Source: Candidatus Pacearchaeota archaeon (GTDB lineage Archaea > Nanoarchaeota > Nanoarchaeia > Pacearchaeales > GW2011-AR1). Taken from it: DNA of 64,000 bases. Of this stretch, positions 18,422-26,460 are shown piece after piece; the stretch's first letter is position 1, and each line of letters begins with the position of its first letter. The stretch is taken from positions 1 to 64,000 of the forward strand of contig JALOBX010000002.1 in the NCBI GenBank assembly GCA_023228065.1, given 5' to 3'. The notes under the pieces were generated by a model. That model saw nothing but the letters and a program-made list of their open reading frames with translations, was not told where the DNA came from and made no database searches. Position numbers and translations under genes: made by a program.

Positions 18422-18649
18422 TTACTCTTTTTCTTTTTCTTTGGAAACCGAAATTGGTACATTATCAGTTATTGCTTTTTGGATATCTTTGTCCAATTCA
18501 ACAGGGCACTTCAACCCTGACTTGTCTAATGCTGATGCAATAACCATCAACATCTTGTTTTCAAAAGAAAGTTGTTCTTCAGTATCACATATCTCTCCAT
18601 AAAGAGATATCGTAAACCATCGAAACCACTGTTTTGTATTTTCATTCAT
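18422..18649 (-). CDS. small unknown protein
   Basis: The 75-residue protein begins MNENTKQWFRWFTISLYGE and ends in a charged KEKEKE tail. AGGATAAAAACG precedes its start. It lies 5 bp from the first of three tandem structural paralogues and is probably co-expressed with them. No family is recognised. Confidence 0.55.
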   Translation of the reverse strand: MNENTKQWFRWFTISLYGEICDTEEQLSFENKMLMVIASALDKSGLKCPVELDKDIQKAITDNVPISVSKEKEKE

Positions 18650-18654
18650 CGTTT

Positions 18655-19152
18655 TTATCCTACCCCCACTGCACTTAATGATTCAATTGGATAATCTTTA
18701 TGAACAACATACAATCTTGGACCGTATGTTGTGATATTAGCACCAGATTCTCCCCCTATATACCACGCTACTATTAAATTTTCTGTTTTGGCATATGCCG
18801 TTGCCGTTATAATATCAGTAGGAGTAATAACACGCCTAACAAAGACGTTTCTTGCTCCTCCTGATGAATTCGTGTATGTTGTTGTAGAAGAATACGACAA
18901 AGATAATGATGCTAATAATCTAGAGAATCCAAATTTATTCTGAACAACCCTAGCATCAGCAATGTTTGATAATGTTGTTTCGCCAATTAATTTCCAATTG
19001 TAATTTCCAAATAACAAATTGTATGTTGAAATATCTAAGTGAGATAAAGCACTTCCAAATATGTTTGAGAAACCAGCACCCAAAACCACAACACCTGCTG
19101 TTATTGTTCCTAGTTCAATTATTGGATAATTATCATATTTTACTCTTGCCAT
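18655..19152 (-). CDS. virion-type protein, tandem paralogue 1 of 3
   Basis: The protein has 165 residues. Like its two neighbours it has FGNYNWKLIGE near residue 50, a conserved Asn-Ser-Ala/Gly-Gly-Ala-Arg turn (TNSSGGARNVF), a TPTDIITA segment and a C-terminal GVG. The predicted fold is all beta. The three genes are separated by 2 bp each and arose by duplication. Small beta proteins in this place are often decoration, fibre-tip or baseplate proteins. Confidence 0.65.
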   Translation of the reverse strand: MARVKYDNYPIIELGTITAGVVVLGAGFSNIFGSALSHLDISTYNLLFGNYNWKLIGETTLSNIADARVVQNKFGFSRLLASLSLSYSSTTTYTNSSGGARNVFVRRVITPTDIITATAYAKTENLIVAWYIGGESGANITTYGPRLYVVHKDYPIESLSAVGVG

Positions 19153-19154
19153 AA

Positions 19155-19643
19155 TTAACCTACTCCTAATTGGAATATTTCATCAAGATCTATATGCAAA
19201 GGGACAACATACAATTTTGCCCCATACGCATTAAGATTAGTTCCAGCATCACTTCCTAACATTGAGGCAATATAAATAGATTCTGTTTCCGCTTCTGGTA
19301 ATGCCGTAATTATTTCACTGGGTAATACAATATTTCGTATTTTCGCAGAACGTGCCGCTCCTGCTGAATTCGTTAATGTTCTTTCGGTTGAATAAACAAA
19401 ACTTGGAGTAACCAAATTTCGTGATACTCCTAATTTAATTTTCATTACTCTTGTATTTGGAACATTGAAAAAGAAACATTCTTGAATAACCTTCCAATTT
19501 CTATGCCCAAAAGACCTATCCAATTGTTTTAAATTAATTACAGAGTATGCCCCTGACCCATAGACATAAGTTCCTCCTGTAACCACTGTATTTGATGAAA
19601 CAGCAGATATCTGAAATATAGAAAAATTATCTCTTATTCTCAA
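19155..19643 (-). CDS. virion-type protein, tandem paralogue 2 of 3
   Basis: The 162-residue protein shares FGHRNWKVIQE, NSAGAARSAKIRNIVLPSE and the C-terminal QLGVG with its neighbours. The start appears to be TTG at 19643, preceded by AGGAGTGGGAT; no better ATG is available in frame. The role is as for its paralogues. Confidence 0.65.
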   Translation of the reverse strand: MRIRDNFSIFQISAVSSNTVVTGGTYVYGSGAYSVINLKQLDRSFGHRNWKVIQECFFFNVPNTRVMKIKLGVSRNLVTPSFVYSTERTLTNSAGAARSAKIRNIVLPSEIITALPEAETESIYIASMLGSDAGTNLNAYGAKLYVVPLHIDLDEIFQLGVG

Positions 19644-19645
19644 TT

Positions 19646-20140
19646 TTATCCCACTCCTAATTGAAAAATATCATAAATTGGATAATTGCTGGGAATAATA
19701 TACGAATTAACAGCATATACACTAAGATTAGTTGCTGTTCCAGCATCACAACCAAGAAACCCTCCCCAAACAACAGTTTCAGTTTCCGCTTGTGATAATA
19801 AAGCAATAATTTCGTCTGGAGTAATACTTATTCGACCAAAAGCAGACCTTGCTCCACCTGCTGAATTTGTTAGATAAGATTCATCAGTATATTTCAAATC
19901 CAAAGATGCTAGAACTCTTGAAAATCCCATTTTCATTTTCATTACTCTTGTATTTGGAACATTAAACCACAAACATTGAAGAATTAATTTCCAATTATGA
20001 TAACCATATATTTCATCTAATTCACTAATGTTTATGGTAGAATACCCAGCATTGGCAGTAATATATGTACCTGATGTTACTGTAATTGCTGTTTGAACAT
20101 TAGTCAAATTAATTATTTGATAAGATTGATCTAAATACAT
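19646..20140 (-). CDS. virion-type protein, tandem paralogue 3 of 3
   Basis: The 164-residue protein carries YGYHNWKLILQ, NSAGGARSAFGRISITPDE and a C-terminal FQLGVG, matching the other two. It is closer to paralogue 2 than to paralogue 1 (both have the NVPNTRVMK segment). Copies diverging beside each other suggest different surface specificities. Confidence 0.65.
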   Translation of the reverse strand: MYLDQSYQIINLTNVQTAITVTSGTYITANAGYSTINISELDEIYGYHNWKLILQCLWFNVPNTRVMKMKMGFSRVLASLDLKYTDESYLTNSAGGARSAFGRISITPDEIIALLSQAETETVVWGGFLGCDAGTATNLSVYAVNSYIIPSNYPIYDIFQLGVG

Positions 20141-20143
20141 TAA

Positions 20144-20812
20144 TTAATTCTCTCTTGAACTTAAGGATTTCCAATAAGCGCTTCCAGTAAATACAGAACT
20201 AAATGTTAATTCTACTTGTTTAATGTTCCCAACCAAATCTCCACTTCGTGGATAATACCAATTTATTACACTTGCAGTTTCAACTAAAATAACTTGATCA
20301 TTAACATCTATAGTATTAACAGCAATCGTTCCAACAGTCAAAGTTCCACTCATTTGAAACTCATGAAAAGATTTTGGATGTTCTGCTACATATGGCATAT
20401 CAATTGTATAAACTAAACCACCGAGTGCTCCCGTACTTGATTGAGTTAATGGCAAATAAGTTTGTCCTACTTGTTGTGAAGTAATATCTACTGCATAATG
20501 ATCAATTAAAACCTGAATAGAAGTAGATCCAGTAATTCCTGTTCCTGTAATTGCTAAACAATCCAAATATCCTGATATCTTATATTCTCCAGCAGAATCA
20601 AAATCTCCAATTTTATAATTTTTTGCACCATTACTGTAATTTAAAGTAAGATATTCCGTATCCAATGTCCATCCAGTAGGAGAATACCACTTGACAATAT
20701 GACAAGGCATCACTTTCCTTAACGTAGAAACAACAATGCTTCCTGTAGGCATTGTTGAAGAAATTGGTGTTACCAAAGATGAACAAACTTGATAAACTCC
20801 ACAATTAGACAT
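20144..20812 (-). CDS. virion-type beta-rich protein, first gene of the minus-strand block
   Basis: The 222-residue protein is rich in Ser, Thr, Gly and Val in short alternating runs (GTGITGSTSIQVLI, YIDM-like strands) with no membrane segment, as in fibre or tail proteins. GGAGATCTATA precedes its ATG at 20812. It leads the divergent leftward block, so its upstream region (20813-20900) should hold the late promoter. Confidence 0.55.
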   Translation of the reverse strand: MSNCGVYQVCSSLVTPISSTMPTGSIVVSTLRKVMPCHIVKWYSPTGWTLDTEYLTLNYSNGAKNYKIGDFDSAGEYKISGYLDCLAITGTGITGSTSIQVLIDHYAVDITSQQVGQTYLPLTQSSTGALGGLVYTIDMPYVAEHPKSFHEFQMSGTLTVGTIAVNTIDVNDQVILVETASVINWYYPRSGDLVGNIKQVELTFSSVFTGSAYWKSLSSREN

Positions 20813-21105
20813 TATAGATCTCCAAATTTAAGATAATTTTATCTACAATAAATAGATTTATAAATAATATAAATCGCAATCCTTTAAACTTAATAATAAA
20901 AAAAGTTGTTAACAAACTAAAAAATATAGTATATGATCATCATATATATAACGACGATGAGAATCACTTTGAAAGTTTAAAAAAAACGTGCTTCGTCGTT
21001 TAAGACATGCGTTATACAGTATGTATTACAAATAACTAATTATGTTAAAATTTCTTCTTGACTTAAATAAAAAAATATGTTATTATATCTACAGGAGATA
21101 AAAAA
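20813..21105. other. divergent intergenic region
   Basis: This 293-bp gap separates the leftward structural block from the rightward block. It holds a clear rightward promoter (21058-21086). The leftward side is very AT-rich (TATTTATAAAT near 20860) and could carry a late promoter, but I see no certain one. An 8-bp inverted repeat, AACGACGA/TCGTCGTT, spans about 20951-21001. Confidence 0.5.
21058..21086 (+). promoter_or_regulatory. sigma70-type promoter
   Basis: TTGACT at 21058, a 17-bp spacer, then TATTAT at 21081; an AGGAG ribosome site and the ATG of the zinc-ribbon gene follow. Confidence 0.8.
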
Positions 21106-21288
21106 ATGAAAGCTTCAAAGAAAAAAGAAAAAATTGGTTGGGTATGTTCTTTGTGTGGTGCATCTATAAATCCCGAAATAGATAGGTGCCCTAAATGTGA
21201 AGCAGAAAATCTTTTAGAAAATGATTTGTTACCAGATTCTCTTCTAAAGAAGAAAGAAAAATCAAAAAAAATATTATTAACAGATTAA
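21106..21288 (+). CDS. zinc-ribbon micro-protein
   Basis: This is a 60-residue protein with two CxxC knuckles (CSLCGAS and CPKCEAE) and a lysine-rich tail. Such rubredoxin-like ribbons bind zinc and often contact nucleic acid or protein. It is the first gene of the rightward block, directly behind a strong promoter with an AGGAG site. Confidence 0.7.
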   Translation: MKASKKKEKIGWVCSLCGASINPEIDRCPKCEAENLLENDLLPDSLLKKKEKSKKILLTD

Positions 21289-21303
21289 CTTAAAAAGGAC
21301 AAA

Positions 21304-21840
21304 ATGACTACATTCGAAAAAATAAAGTGCTTTAAAACAGAAATTATATCACTCTTAAGTTTAAGTATCATAATCCCAGCACTTTTATATTCTTTTAATT
21401 ATTCTTTTATTGAAAAAGAAACATTTTTTCTTTTTCTTTTTATTGGTTTTTGTAGTTTTGCTTTATCTTTTTATATCGTATTTGTTATTCGTGATTTAAT
21501 ACATGTTAAATTTGGAATTAAATTTTTTGCTAAACATTCTTTGAAATATTATATAAATAATGACGTTTTAGACGATGTTCTTTCAAAGTGCATAGAACAA
21601 ACAGCATTTAAGTTTAAAGTCTCTACAAATCAAATTGAAGAGCTCTTGAATGGTCTACAAGTTAGATTCGTAGATCATATATTAAATGATCAGTCATTAA
21701 AAATTAACTTAATGACTGAGAAACCTCAGTTCTTTAAAATGATAAGAAGAGAAATATATATTACTGTAATAGCAAATAATAACTATCATTATGATTCCCT
21801 CTATAAAGTATTAGAAGGATATATAGATATATTTAGATAA
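21304..21840 (+). CDS. membrane protein, two transmembrane helices
   Basis: The 178-residue protein has two hydrophobic helices near the N-terminus (LLSLSIIIPALLYSF; FLFLFIGFCSFALSFYIVFV) and a charged cytoplasmic C-terminal domain of about 110 residues. No family is recognised. The early position suggests a host-takeover or superinfection role, which is inference. Confidence 0.55.
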   Translation: MTTFEKIKCFKTEIISLLSLSIIIPALLYSFNYSFIEKETFFLFLFIGFCSFALSFYIVFVIRDLIHVKFGIKFFAKHSLKYYINNDVLDDVLSKCIEQTAFKFKVSTNQIEELLNGLQVRFVDHILNDQSLKINLMTEKPQFFKMIRREIYITVIANNNYHYDSLYKVLEGYIDIFR

Positions 21841-21865
21841 ACTCCTTAAAGTAAAGGACATCAAA

Positions 21866-22354
21866 ATGAAATTTATAGAATTTGAAGCAAAAGAAATTCT
21901 CAGGGGATTTGGATATTTTAAAGGTATTCATACAAAAGAACCTATAAAAGTTCCTATTAAATTAAACTTAACATGGAACTCAGATTTATTAAGTTTTATA
22001 AACCCTATTCATATAGGGTTTTTACGTGCATATGTTGATGGTACAATTCAAATAGATGATGAAGAATTCACTTTGTTTGGAACACTTACTTTAAAATATT
22101 TTGAAGATAATTCTATAGAATATCATCTCTTTATAGAAAATTTTATAAAAAAATCTTCAACAAAAGATTCAGAATGTCTTACTTTTATTGGGAAAAAAAT
22201 AAATATAAAACCCTGGAATCTTCTTTTTTCTCATACTACTTGCTTTGGAACACTTTTACAAAACAATGAATTAATTGCTGATTGTTATTTGTTTTTCAAT
22301 TTAAAAGATTTATTTCCATTTTTGAAAAGTTTCAAGTTCAAATTTAATGTATAA
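21866..22354 (+). CDS. unknown 162-residue protein
   Basis: This is a soluble protein of alternating hydrophobic strands (FGYFKGIHTKEPIKVPIKL, TLFGTLTLKYF) ending in a hydrophobic FPFLKSFKFKFNV. No motif is recognised. AAGGACATCAAA precedes its start, and the run of genes in the same direction suggests one operon with its neighbours. Confidence 0.55.
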   Translation: MKFIEFEAKEILRGFGYFKGIHTKEPIKVPIKLNLTWNSDLLSFINPIHIGFLRAYVDGTIQIDDEEFTLFGTLTLKYFEDNSIEYHLFIENFIKKSSTKDSECLTFIGKKINIKPWNLLFSHTTCFGTLLQNNELIADCYLFFNLKDLFPFLKSFKFKFNV

Positions 22355-22365
22355 AGGAATAATAA

Positions 22366-22638
22366 ATGTTTACTTTTTTTTATTGTTTATTTGGTTTCAG
22401 TATGTTAATTATGTTAATTAATGTCTTTTATAAAAACATCTTTCAAAATAAGGAAAAAAAAGTTATGAATAATCTTGAAATTTATCACAATGATTATCTA
22501 AAAAAGATTAGAGAAAAAAATGAATTTATCAAAAATAGTCAAAAGACTACCAACCCCAAGATTGGTGTTTCTGATCTACATGTAGAAGCACCATCAGATG
22601 ATATTATGTTTTTTCCAAAAAATCATGAAATAAAGTGA
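22366..22638 (+). CDS. small membrane-anchored protein
   Basis: The 90-residue protein has one N-terminal helix (FYCLFGFSMLIMLINVFY) and a charged tail. AAGGAATAATAA precedes the ATG. It ends just before tRNA-Ser. The function is unknown. Confidence 0.55.
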   Translation: MFTFFYCLFGFSMLIMLINVFYKNIFQNKEKKVMNNLEIYHNDYLKKIREKNEFIKNSQKTTNPKIGVSDLHVEAPSDDIMFFPKNHEIK

Positions 22639-22643
22639 TATAA

Positions 22644-22726
22644 GGAAGGATCGCATAGAGGCCGAGTGCAGTGGTTTGCTAAACCATCGAACGAAAGTTC
22701 CAAGGGTTCGAATCCCTTTCCTTCCT
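22644..22726 (+). tRNA. tRNA-Ser(GCU)
   Basis: The 7-bp acceptor stem GGAAGGA/TCCTTCC, a GCT anticodon in a TTTGCTAAA loop, a long variable arm (CGAACGAAAGTTC) and a TTCGAAT T-loop fit a class II tRNA-Ser reading AGY. No CCA is encoded. Confidence 0.9.
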
Positions 22727-22789
22727 CTAATTTAATAGAATTATTCTTTTTTAAATTACGTCTAATTAATAGACTGTTTTGGAGAGAAC

Positions 22790-23035
22790 ATGAAAAAATA
22801 TTTATTTTTAATTTTATTTGCTTTATTCACTTCTGGGTGTACTGGAACATATTACTGGACGTATTCACCTCCAATCATTTACCCAGAATATCATCAAACT
22901 TATTATCATAAACATTATGTTGTTCATCATAAAGTTGTTAATTATTCCAATCACAGTTGGAATAAAAATAAATGGTATAAAAAACCTCATTCTTATCCAC
23001 AAAAACCTCACTGGAATCACAAAAAGAAGTTTTAA
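22790..23035 (+). CDS. His-rich lipoprotein
   Basis: The 81-residue protein has a signal peptide with lipobox (LILFALFTSGC), so Cys17 would be lipidated. The rest is rich in His, Tyr, Lys and Pro. Small phage lipoproteins may be outer-membrane spanin partners or superinfection-exclusion proteins; nothing decides between these here. A start inside the tRNA has been ignored. Confidence 0.65.
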   Translation: MKKYLFLILFALFTSGCTGTYYWTYSPPIIYPEYHQTYYHKHYVVHHKVVNYSNHSWNKNKWYKKPHSYPQKPHWNHKKKF

Positions 23036-23050
23036 TTCAAAAATTTTTTC

Positions 23051-23079
23051 TTGACAAAAAAGTTATTCTGTGTTAGAAT
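23051..23079 (+). promoter_or_regulatory. sigma70-type promoter
   Basis: TTGACA at 23051, a 17-bp spacer and TAGAAT at 23074, directly upstream of the gene at 23107. Confidence 0.8.
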
Positions 23080-23106
23080 GTATATATAAAATAAAAAAAG
23101 GTTAAA

Positions 23107-23475
23107 ATGTATATCACAAAAAAATATTTAGAAAATCATCCAAATCATATTTTTGTATTTGGAGATAATTCTTTAAGACAAGGAAAAGGAGGAGCTGCCT
23201 CTTTAAGAGATGAACCAAATACATATGGATTTATTACAAAAAGATATCCAAGTGATGATTGTAAATCTTATTATAATTCAAAAGAATATGTTTTTGTTTT
23301 TCAAAAAGAACTTGAAAGTCTGGAGTACTTTATAAGAAGCAATCCAAATAAAACATTTCTTATTTCTAAACTTGGAGCAGGACTTGCAAACAAATATTTA
23401 ATTTTTGAAAACGTCATTGAACCAACTTTAAAAAACTCTTTATCACACTATAAAAATGTAATATTTCTTTATTAA
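23107..23475 (+). CDS. DUF7831-like small phage protein
   Basis: The 122-residue protein has a conserved-looking core HIFVFGDNSLRQGKGGAA, then NTYGFITK, and a later KLGAGLAN loop. Glycine-rich loops of this kind suggest a nucleotide or ADP-ribose-like ligand. I recall this arrangement as a domain of unknown function in phages (DUF7831); the name is from memory. It follows its own promoter. Confidence 0.6.
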   Translation: MYITKKYLENHPNHIFVFGDNSLRQGKGGAASLRDEPNTYGFITKRYPSDDCKSYYNSKEYVFVFQKELESLEYFIRSNPNKTFLISKLGAGLANKYLIFENVIEPTLKNSLSHYKNVIFLY

Positions 23476-23501
23476 TTAATAAATTTTATGAAAGAAAAAA
23501 A

Positions 23502-24215
23502 ATGAGAATTAAACTAATATCTGATATTCATGCAGAATTCCATGCTGACAACGGAAAAGATTTTTGTAAAAGATTACCTGTAGATAATGCAGAAATTTTA
23601 ATTATATGCGGTGATCTTGGACAATCTCAAAGTGTAGATATTTGTCTTTCTATATTATCCAAAAAATTTCCACATATAATTTATGTACTTGGAAATCATG
23701 AATATTATGGACTTTCACTTTTTGCTGGAAAAACAAAATATACAAACATTTGTAATTCTTTTAAAAATGTTTATTTGCTAGATAACAGTTTTATCACAAT
23801 TGAAGAACAAAGATTCTTTGGTGGAACAATGTGGTTTCCAAAAGTTGATTTAATTGATTTTTATAAAAAGTATATAAGTGATTCAAAACTTATAAAAGAT
23901 TTTGGAAATGTTTTTGTAGAAAATCAAAAATTTATAGAAGCATTTGAAAAAACAAATGCGAATGATATTATTGTTACTCATCATTTACCATCCTATAATT
24001 GTGTAGGAAAACAATGGAAACACAGTAAGTTAAATATGTTTTTTGTATGTGATATGGAAAAATATATTATCGACAAGAAACCTAAACTTTGGTGTGCTGG
24101 ACATACTCATGTAAGTTGTGATACTCTTGTAGATGGTACAAGAATAGTTGTTAACTGTCACGGGGGATACGACTATAATGAAAACTACAAAGAAAACTTT
24201 ATTATAAAGGTATAA
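23502..24215 (+). CDS. calcineurin-like metallophosphoesterase
   Basis: The 237-residue protein has the family's motifs in order: LISDIHAEFH (D-x-H), ICGDLGQ (GD), VLGNHEYYG (GNHE), VTHHLPSY and CAGHTHVS (GHxH). All dinuclear metal ligands are present, so it should be an active phosphodiesterase or phosphatase. The substrate cannot be read. It may act on nucleotides or RNA ends, given the other RNA genes here. Confidence 0.88.
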   Translation: MRIKLISDIHAEFHADNGKDFCKRLPVDNAEILIICGDLGQSQSVDICLSILSKKFPHIIYVLGNHEYYGLSLFAGKTKYTNICNSFKNVYLLDNSFITIEEQRFFGGTMWFPKVDLIDFYKKYISDSKLIKDFGNVFVENQKFIEAFEKTNANDIIVTHHLPSYNCVGKQWKHSKLNMFFVCDMEKYIIDKKPKLWCAGHTHVSCDTLVDGTRIVVNCHGGYDYNENYKENFIIKV

Positions 24216-24217
24216 AT

Positions 24218-24292
24218 ATGGAAACAATAGCGATAATAATGTTTTTGATTATGTGCTCAGTTCTTTATATTTTTTATGGAGATAATCGATGA
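24218..24292 (+). CDS. 24-residue single-helix membrane peptide
   Basis: A short frame (METIAIIMFLIMCSVLYIFY...) starts at 24218 and ends in an ATGA overlap with the 2-epimerase gene. It is almost wholly a transmembrane helix. The overlap with a real gene start supports translation. The function is unknown. Confidence 0.45.
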   Translation: METIAIIMFLIMCSVLYIFYGDNR

Positions 24293-25449
24293 CATATGCA
24301 AATAAACTAAAAGTTATGACAATAGTAGGCACAAGACCCGAGATAATCAAGTTATCCCAGGTTATTAAAGTGCTTGATGAAGAAACAAATCATATACTTG
24401 TTCATACTGGACAAAATTATGATTATGAATTAAACAACATTTTCTTTGAGGATCTAAAATTAAGAAATCCAAATTATTATCTTGACGCTGCTGGTAAAAC
24501 ATCTACTGAAACAATAAGTAATGTTATTATAAAAGTTGATGAAATCCTTGAAATTGAAAAACCCGATGCTGTTCTTATTTTAGGTGATACAAATAGTTGT
24601 TTATCAGTCATTGCAGCAAAAAGACGAAAAATTCCTATTTTTCATATGGAAGCTGGAAATAGATCTTTTGATGAAAGAGTCCCAGAAGAAATAAATAGAA
24701 AAATACTTGATCATATAAGTGATATAAATCTTCCTTATTCTGATATAGCAAGAGAATATCTCTTGAAAGAAGGACTTTCACCTGACAGAATAATTAAAAT
24801 AGGAAGTCCAATGGCAGAAGTATATTATGAACATTTTAAAGCAAATTCTTTTATTTTTCCTGAAAAATGGACAAAAGATATTCTTGAAAAATTTAATCTT
24901 GAAAAAAACAAATTTTATCTTTTTTCTCTTCATAGAGAAGAATCAATAGAAAATGAAAAACAAATTAATAAATTAATTAACGTACTTACTTGGATGGATG
25001 AGAATTTACAATATCCAATTATTTTTTCAACACATCCACGAACAAAAAACCGTTTAACCACTTTAGGAGTTATTGATTCTTTTAAAAATATTAAATTTAT
25101 GAAACCATTTTCTTTAACAGAATATGTTGCATTACAGATAAATGCATCTATTGTTTTTTCAGACAGTGGTACAATTTCTGAGGAAACTTCTCTTCTTCAA
25201 TTAAAATCATTAAATTTGAGAGAAGCACATGAAAGACCAGAAGCTATGGAAGAAGCTACTGTAATGATGGTTGGATTAGATTTAGAAAGAATTAAACAAG
25301 GGATTGATATATTAAATTCAGGACATGGATTTTCATCTTATGTTGCTGATTATACACGTCATAGTATTGCATCAAAAGTATTAAAAATAATAATCAGTTA
25401 TACTGATTATGTAAAAAGAAATGTATGGAGAGAAGAACCACATGAATGA
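24289..25449 (+). CDS. UDP-GlcNAc 2-epimerase (WecB/FnlC/WbvD type)
   Basis: The 386-residue protein has IVGTRPEIIKL at the N-terminus, LGDTNSC, then HMEAGNRSFDERVPEEINR, and SDSGTISEETSLL near the C-terminus, all family hallmarks. The HMEAGNRSFDERVPEE form is that of the 2-epimerases ending the UDP-L-FucNAc and UDP-L-QuiNAc pathways, not generic WecB. Its partners (4,6-dehydratase, reductase) are at 4212-6074 on the other strand. It overlaps the micro-peptide by ATGA. Confidence 0.88.
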   Translation: MTYANKLKVMTIVGTRPEIIKLSQVIKVLDEETNHILVHTGQNYDYELNNIFFEDLKLRNPNYYLDAAGKTSTETISNVIIKVDEILEIEKPDAVLILGDTNSCLSVIAAKRRKIPIFHMEAGNRSFDERVPEEINRKILDHISDINLPYSDIAREYLLKEGLSPDRIIKIGSPMAEVYYEHFKANSFIFPEKWTKDILEKFNLEKNKFYLFSLHREESIENEKQINKLINVLTWMDENLQYPIIFSTHPRTKNRLTTLGVIDSFKNIKFMKPFSLTEYVALQINASIVFSDSGTISEETSLLQLKSLNLREAHERPEAMEEATVMMVGLDLERIKQGIDILNSGHGFSSYVADYTRHSIASKVLKIIISYTDYVKRNVWREEPHE

Positions 25450-25702
25450 AGATCTTTCTATAGTAGTTGAATCTTTTCTTGAAAGATTTTTTGAAGTTAT
25501 AAATCAATATTGTTTGGATCATAATGTAGATAGACAAACTATATCTGAAAGATCTGGAATGAATAAACAATATTTAGAAAAACTATTTAGTAGAGAACTC
25601 GAACCTACTATCTTTGATATTGTGTTTTTACTTGATAGTATTGATTATTCTTTTACATTATTTTATTCTAAAAAAGACAGTGACAAAATGTACTGTGAAT
25701 GA
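25442..25702 (+). CDS. small HTH protein
   Basis: I choose the ATG at 25442 because GGAGAGAAG precedes it; it overlaps the epimerase end. The 86-residue protein has DRQTISERSGMNKQYLEKLF, a helix-turn-helix like the Cro/XRE type. It is a likely small transcription regulator. The target is unknown. Confidence 0.55.
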   Translation: MNEDLSIVVESFLERFFEVINQYCLDHNVDRQTISERSGMNKQYLEKLFSRELEPTIFDIVFLLDSIDYSFTLFYSKKDSDKMYCE

Positions 25703-25713
25703 AAGGAGAAAAA

Positions 25714-25953
25714 GTGTCAACATTTAAAGAAGGTATAATGGAAGGTAAAGTTTCGTTTTTGGAAGTTTCTGATTTCTTAAAAAAAGGTATAGCGTATGTA
25801 AAAACTCATAAAGGAACATTTATGCATGATTTTTTTGGAATGACCAGCGAACAATTCGACACACTTCTGAATAAAGGATTTTTTAAGGAGGATAATGTAT
25901 ATTACTGTGATTTTTCCGATGCTGGCAAATTATCTGGAAAAAGAAAAAAGTAA
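25714..25953 (+). CDS. small unknown protein
   Basis: The best start is the GTG at 25714, five bases after AAGGAG; an ATG at 25699 overlaps the previous stop but would place its own site badly. The roughly 79-residue product contains GMTSEQFDTLLNKGFF and a basic end. No family is recognised. Confidence 0.55.
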   Translation: MSTFKEGIMEGKVSFLEVSDFLKKGIAYVKTHKGTFMHDFFGMTSEQFDTLLNKGFFKEDNVYYCDFSDAGKLSGKRKK

Positions 25954-25980
25954 GATAAGCAAATCCATAATTTTTTGTTC

Positions 25981-26009
25981 TTGACAAATTCAAAATTAAG
26001 TATTATACT
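25981..26009 (+). promoter_or_regulatory. sigma70-type promoter
   Basis: TTGACA at 25981, a 17-bp spacer and TATACT at 26004, upstream of a leader frame and the Hsp20-like gene. Confidence 0.85.
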
Positions 26010-26038
26010 TAAAATTAAATAACAATTTGGAGGTATTT

Positions 26039-26068
26039 ATGCTACACATAAGAGATATACCCTGCTAA
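26039..26068 (+). CDS. possible 9-residue leader peptide
   Basis: A strong ribosome site (TGGAGG at 26028) precedes an ATG at 26039 and a nine-codon frame (MLHIRDIPC). It lies between a promoter and the Hsp20-like gene, so it may be a translated leader; it may also be a remnant. Confidence 0.35.
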   Translation: MLHIRDIPC

Positions 26069-26122
26069 ACTATTCATACATGTTTCTTTTTAATGATGCT
26101 ATTTAACAATGGAGGACATAAT

Positions 26123-26449
26123 ATGACACCTAATTCACTTTTTAATATTCTTTATCCTTATTCAAGCAAAAATGCGATTGTTCCAAAACAACTCGAAGAC
26201 GGTTCTCTTGAATACAGATTCAACCTTGCAGGAACACCACTTGAGGATATCAAAGTTACATGCGGAGAAGGAAGATTTGAAGTCTTATCGAAAGATAAGC
26301 ACTATTCAGCATATTTAGATGATACACAAGACATAAAATATCTTGTTTTTGATATGAAAGCTGAATATAAATTGGGAATATTGATTATCACAATTCCCAC
26401 AAAGCTCCCTGATATTCGTTTGATACCTGTTAAACTTATCACTGAATAA
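26123..26449 (+). CDS. Hsp20/alpha-crystallin-like small heat-shock protein
   Basis: The start at 26123 follows GGAGG by 7 bases. The roughly 108-residue product has the small-heat-shock layout: a strand-rich core with LAGTPLEDIKVTC, and KLGILIITIPTKLP as the usual G-x-L-x-I-x-x-P segment, ending with an IPV-like anchor (RLIPVKL). Hsp20-type chaperones occur in T4-like phages. A role in particle assembly or stress during infection is likely. Confidence 0.7.
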   Translation: MTPNSLFNILYPYSSKNAIVPKQLEDGSLEYRFNLAGTPLEDIKVTCGEGRFEVLSKDKHYSAYLDDTQDIKYLVFDMKAEYKLGILIITIPTKLPDIRLIPVKLITE

Positions 26450-26460
26450 AATCTTAATGT

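Noticed and set aside
22666..22911. Plus-strand frame starting inside tRNA-Ser
   Set aside because: It overlaps both the tRNA and the lipoprotein gene, which has a clear signal peptide.
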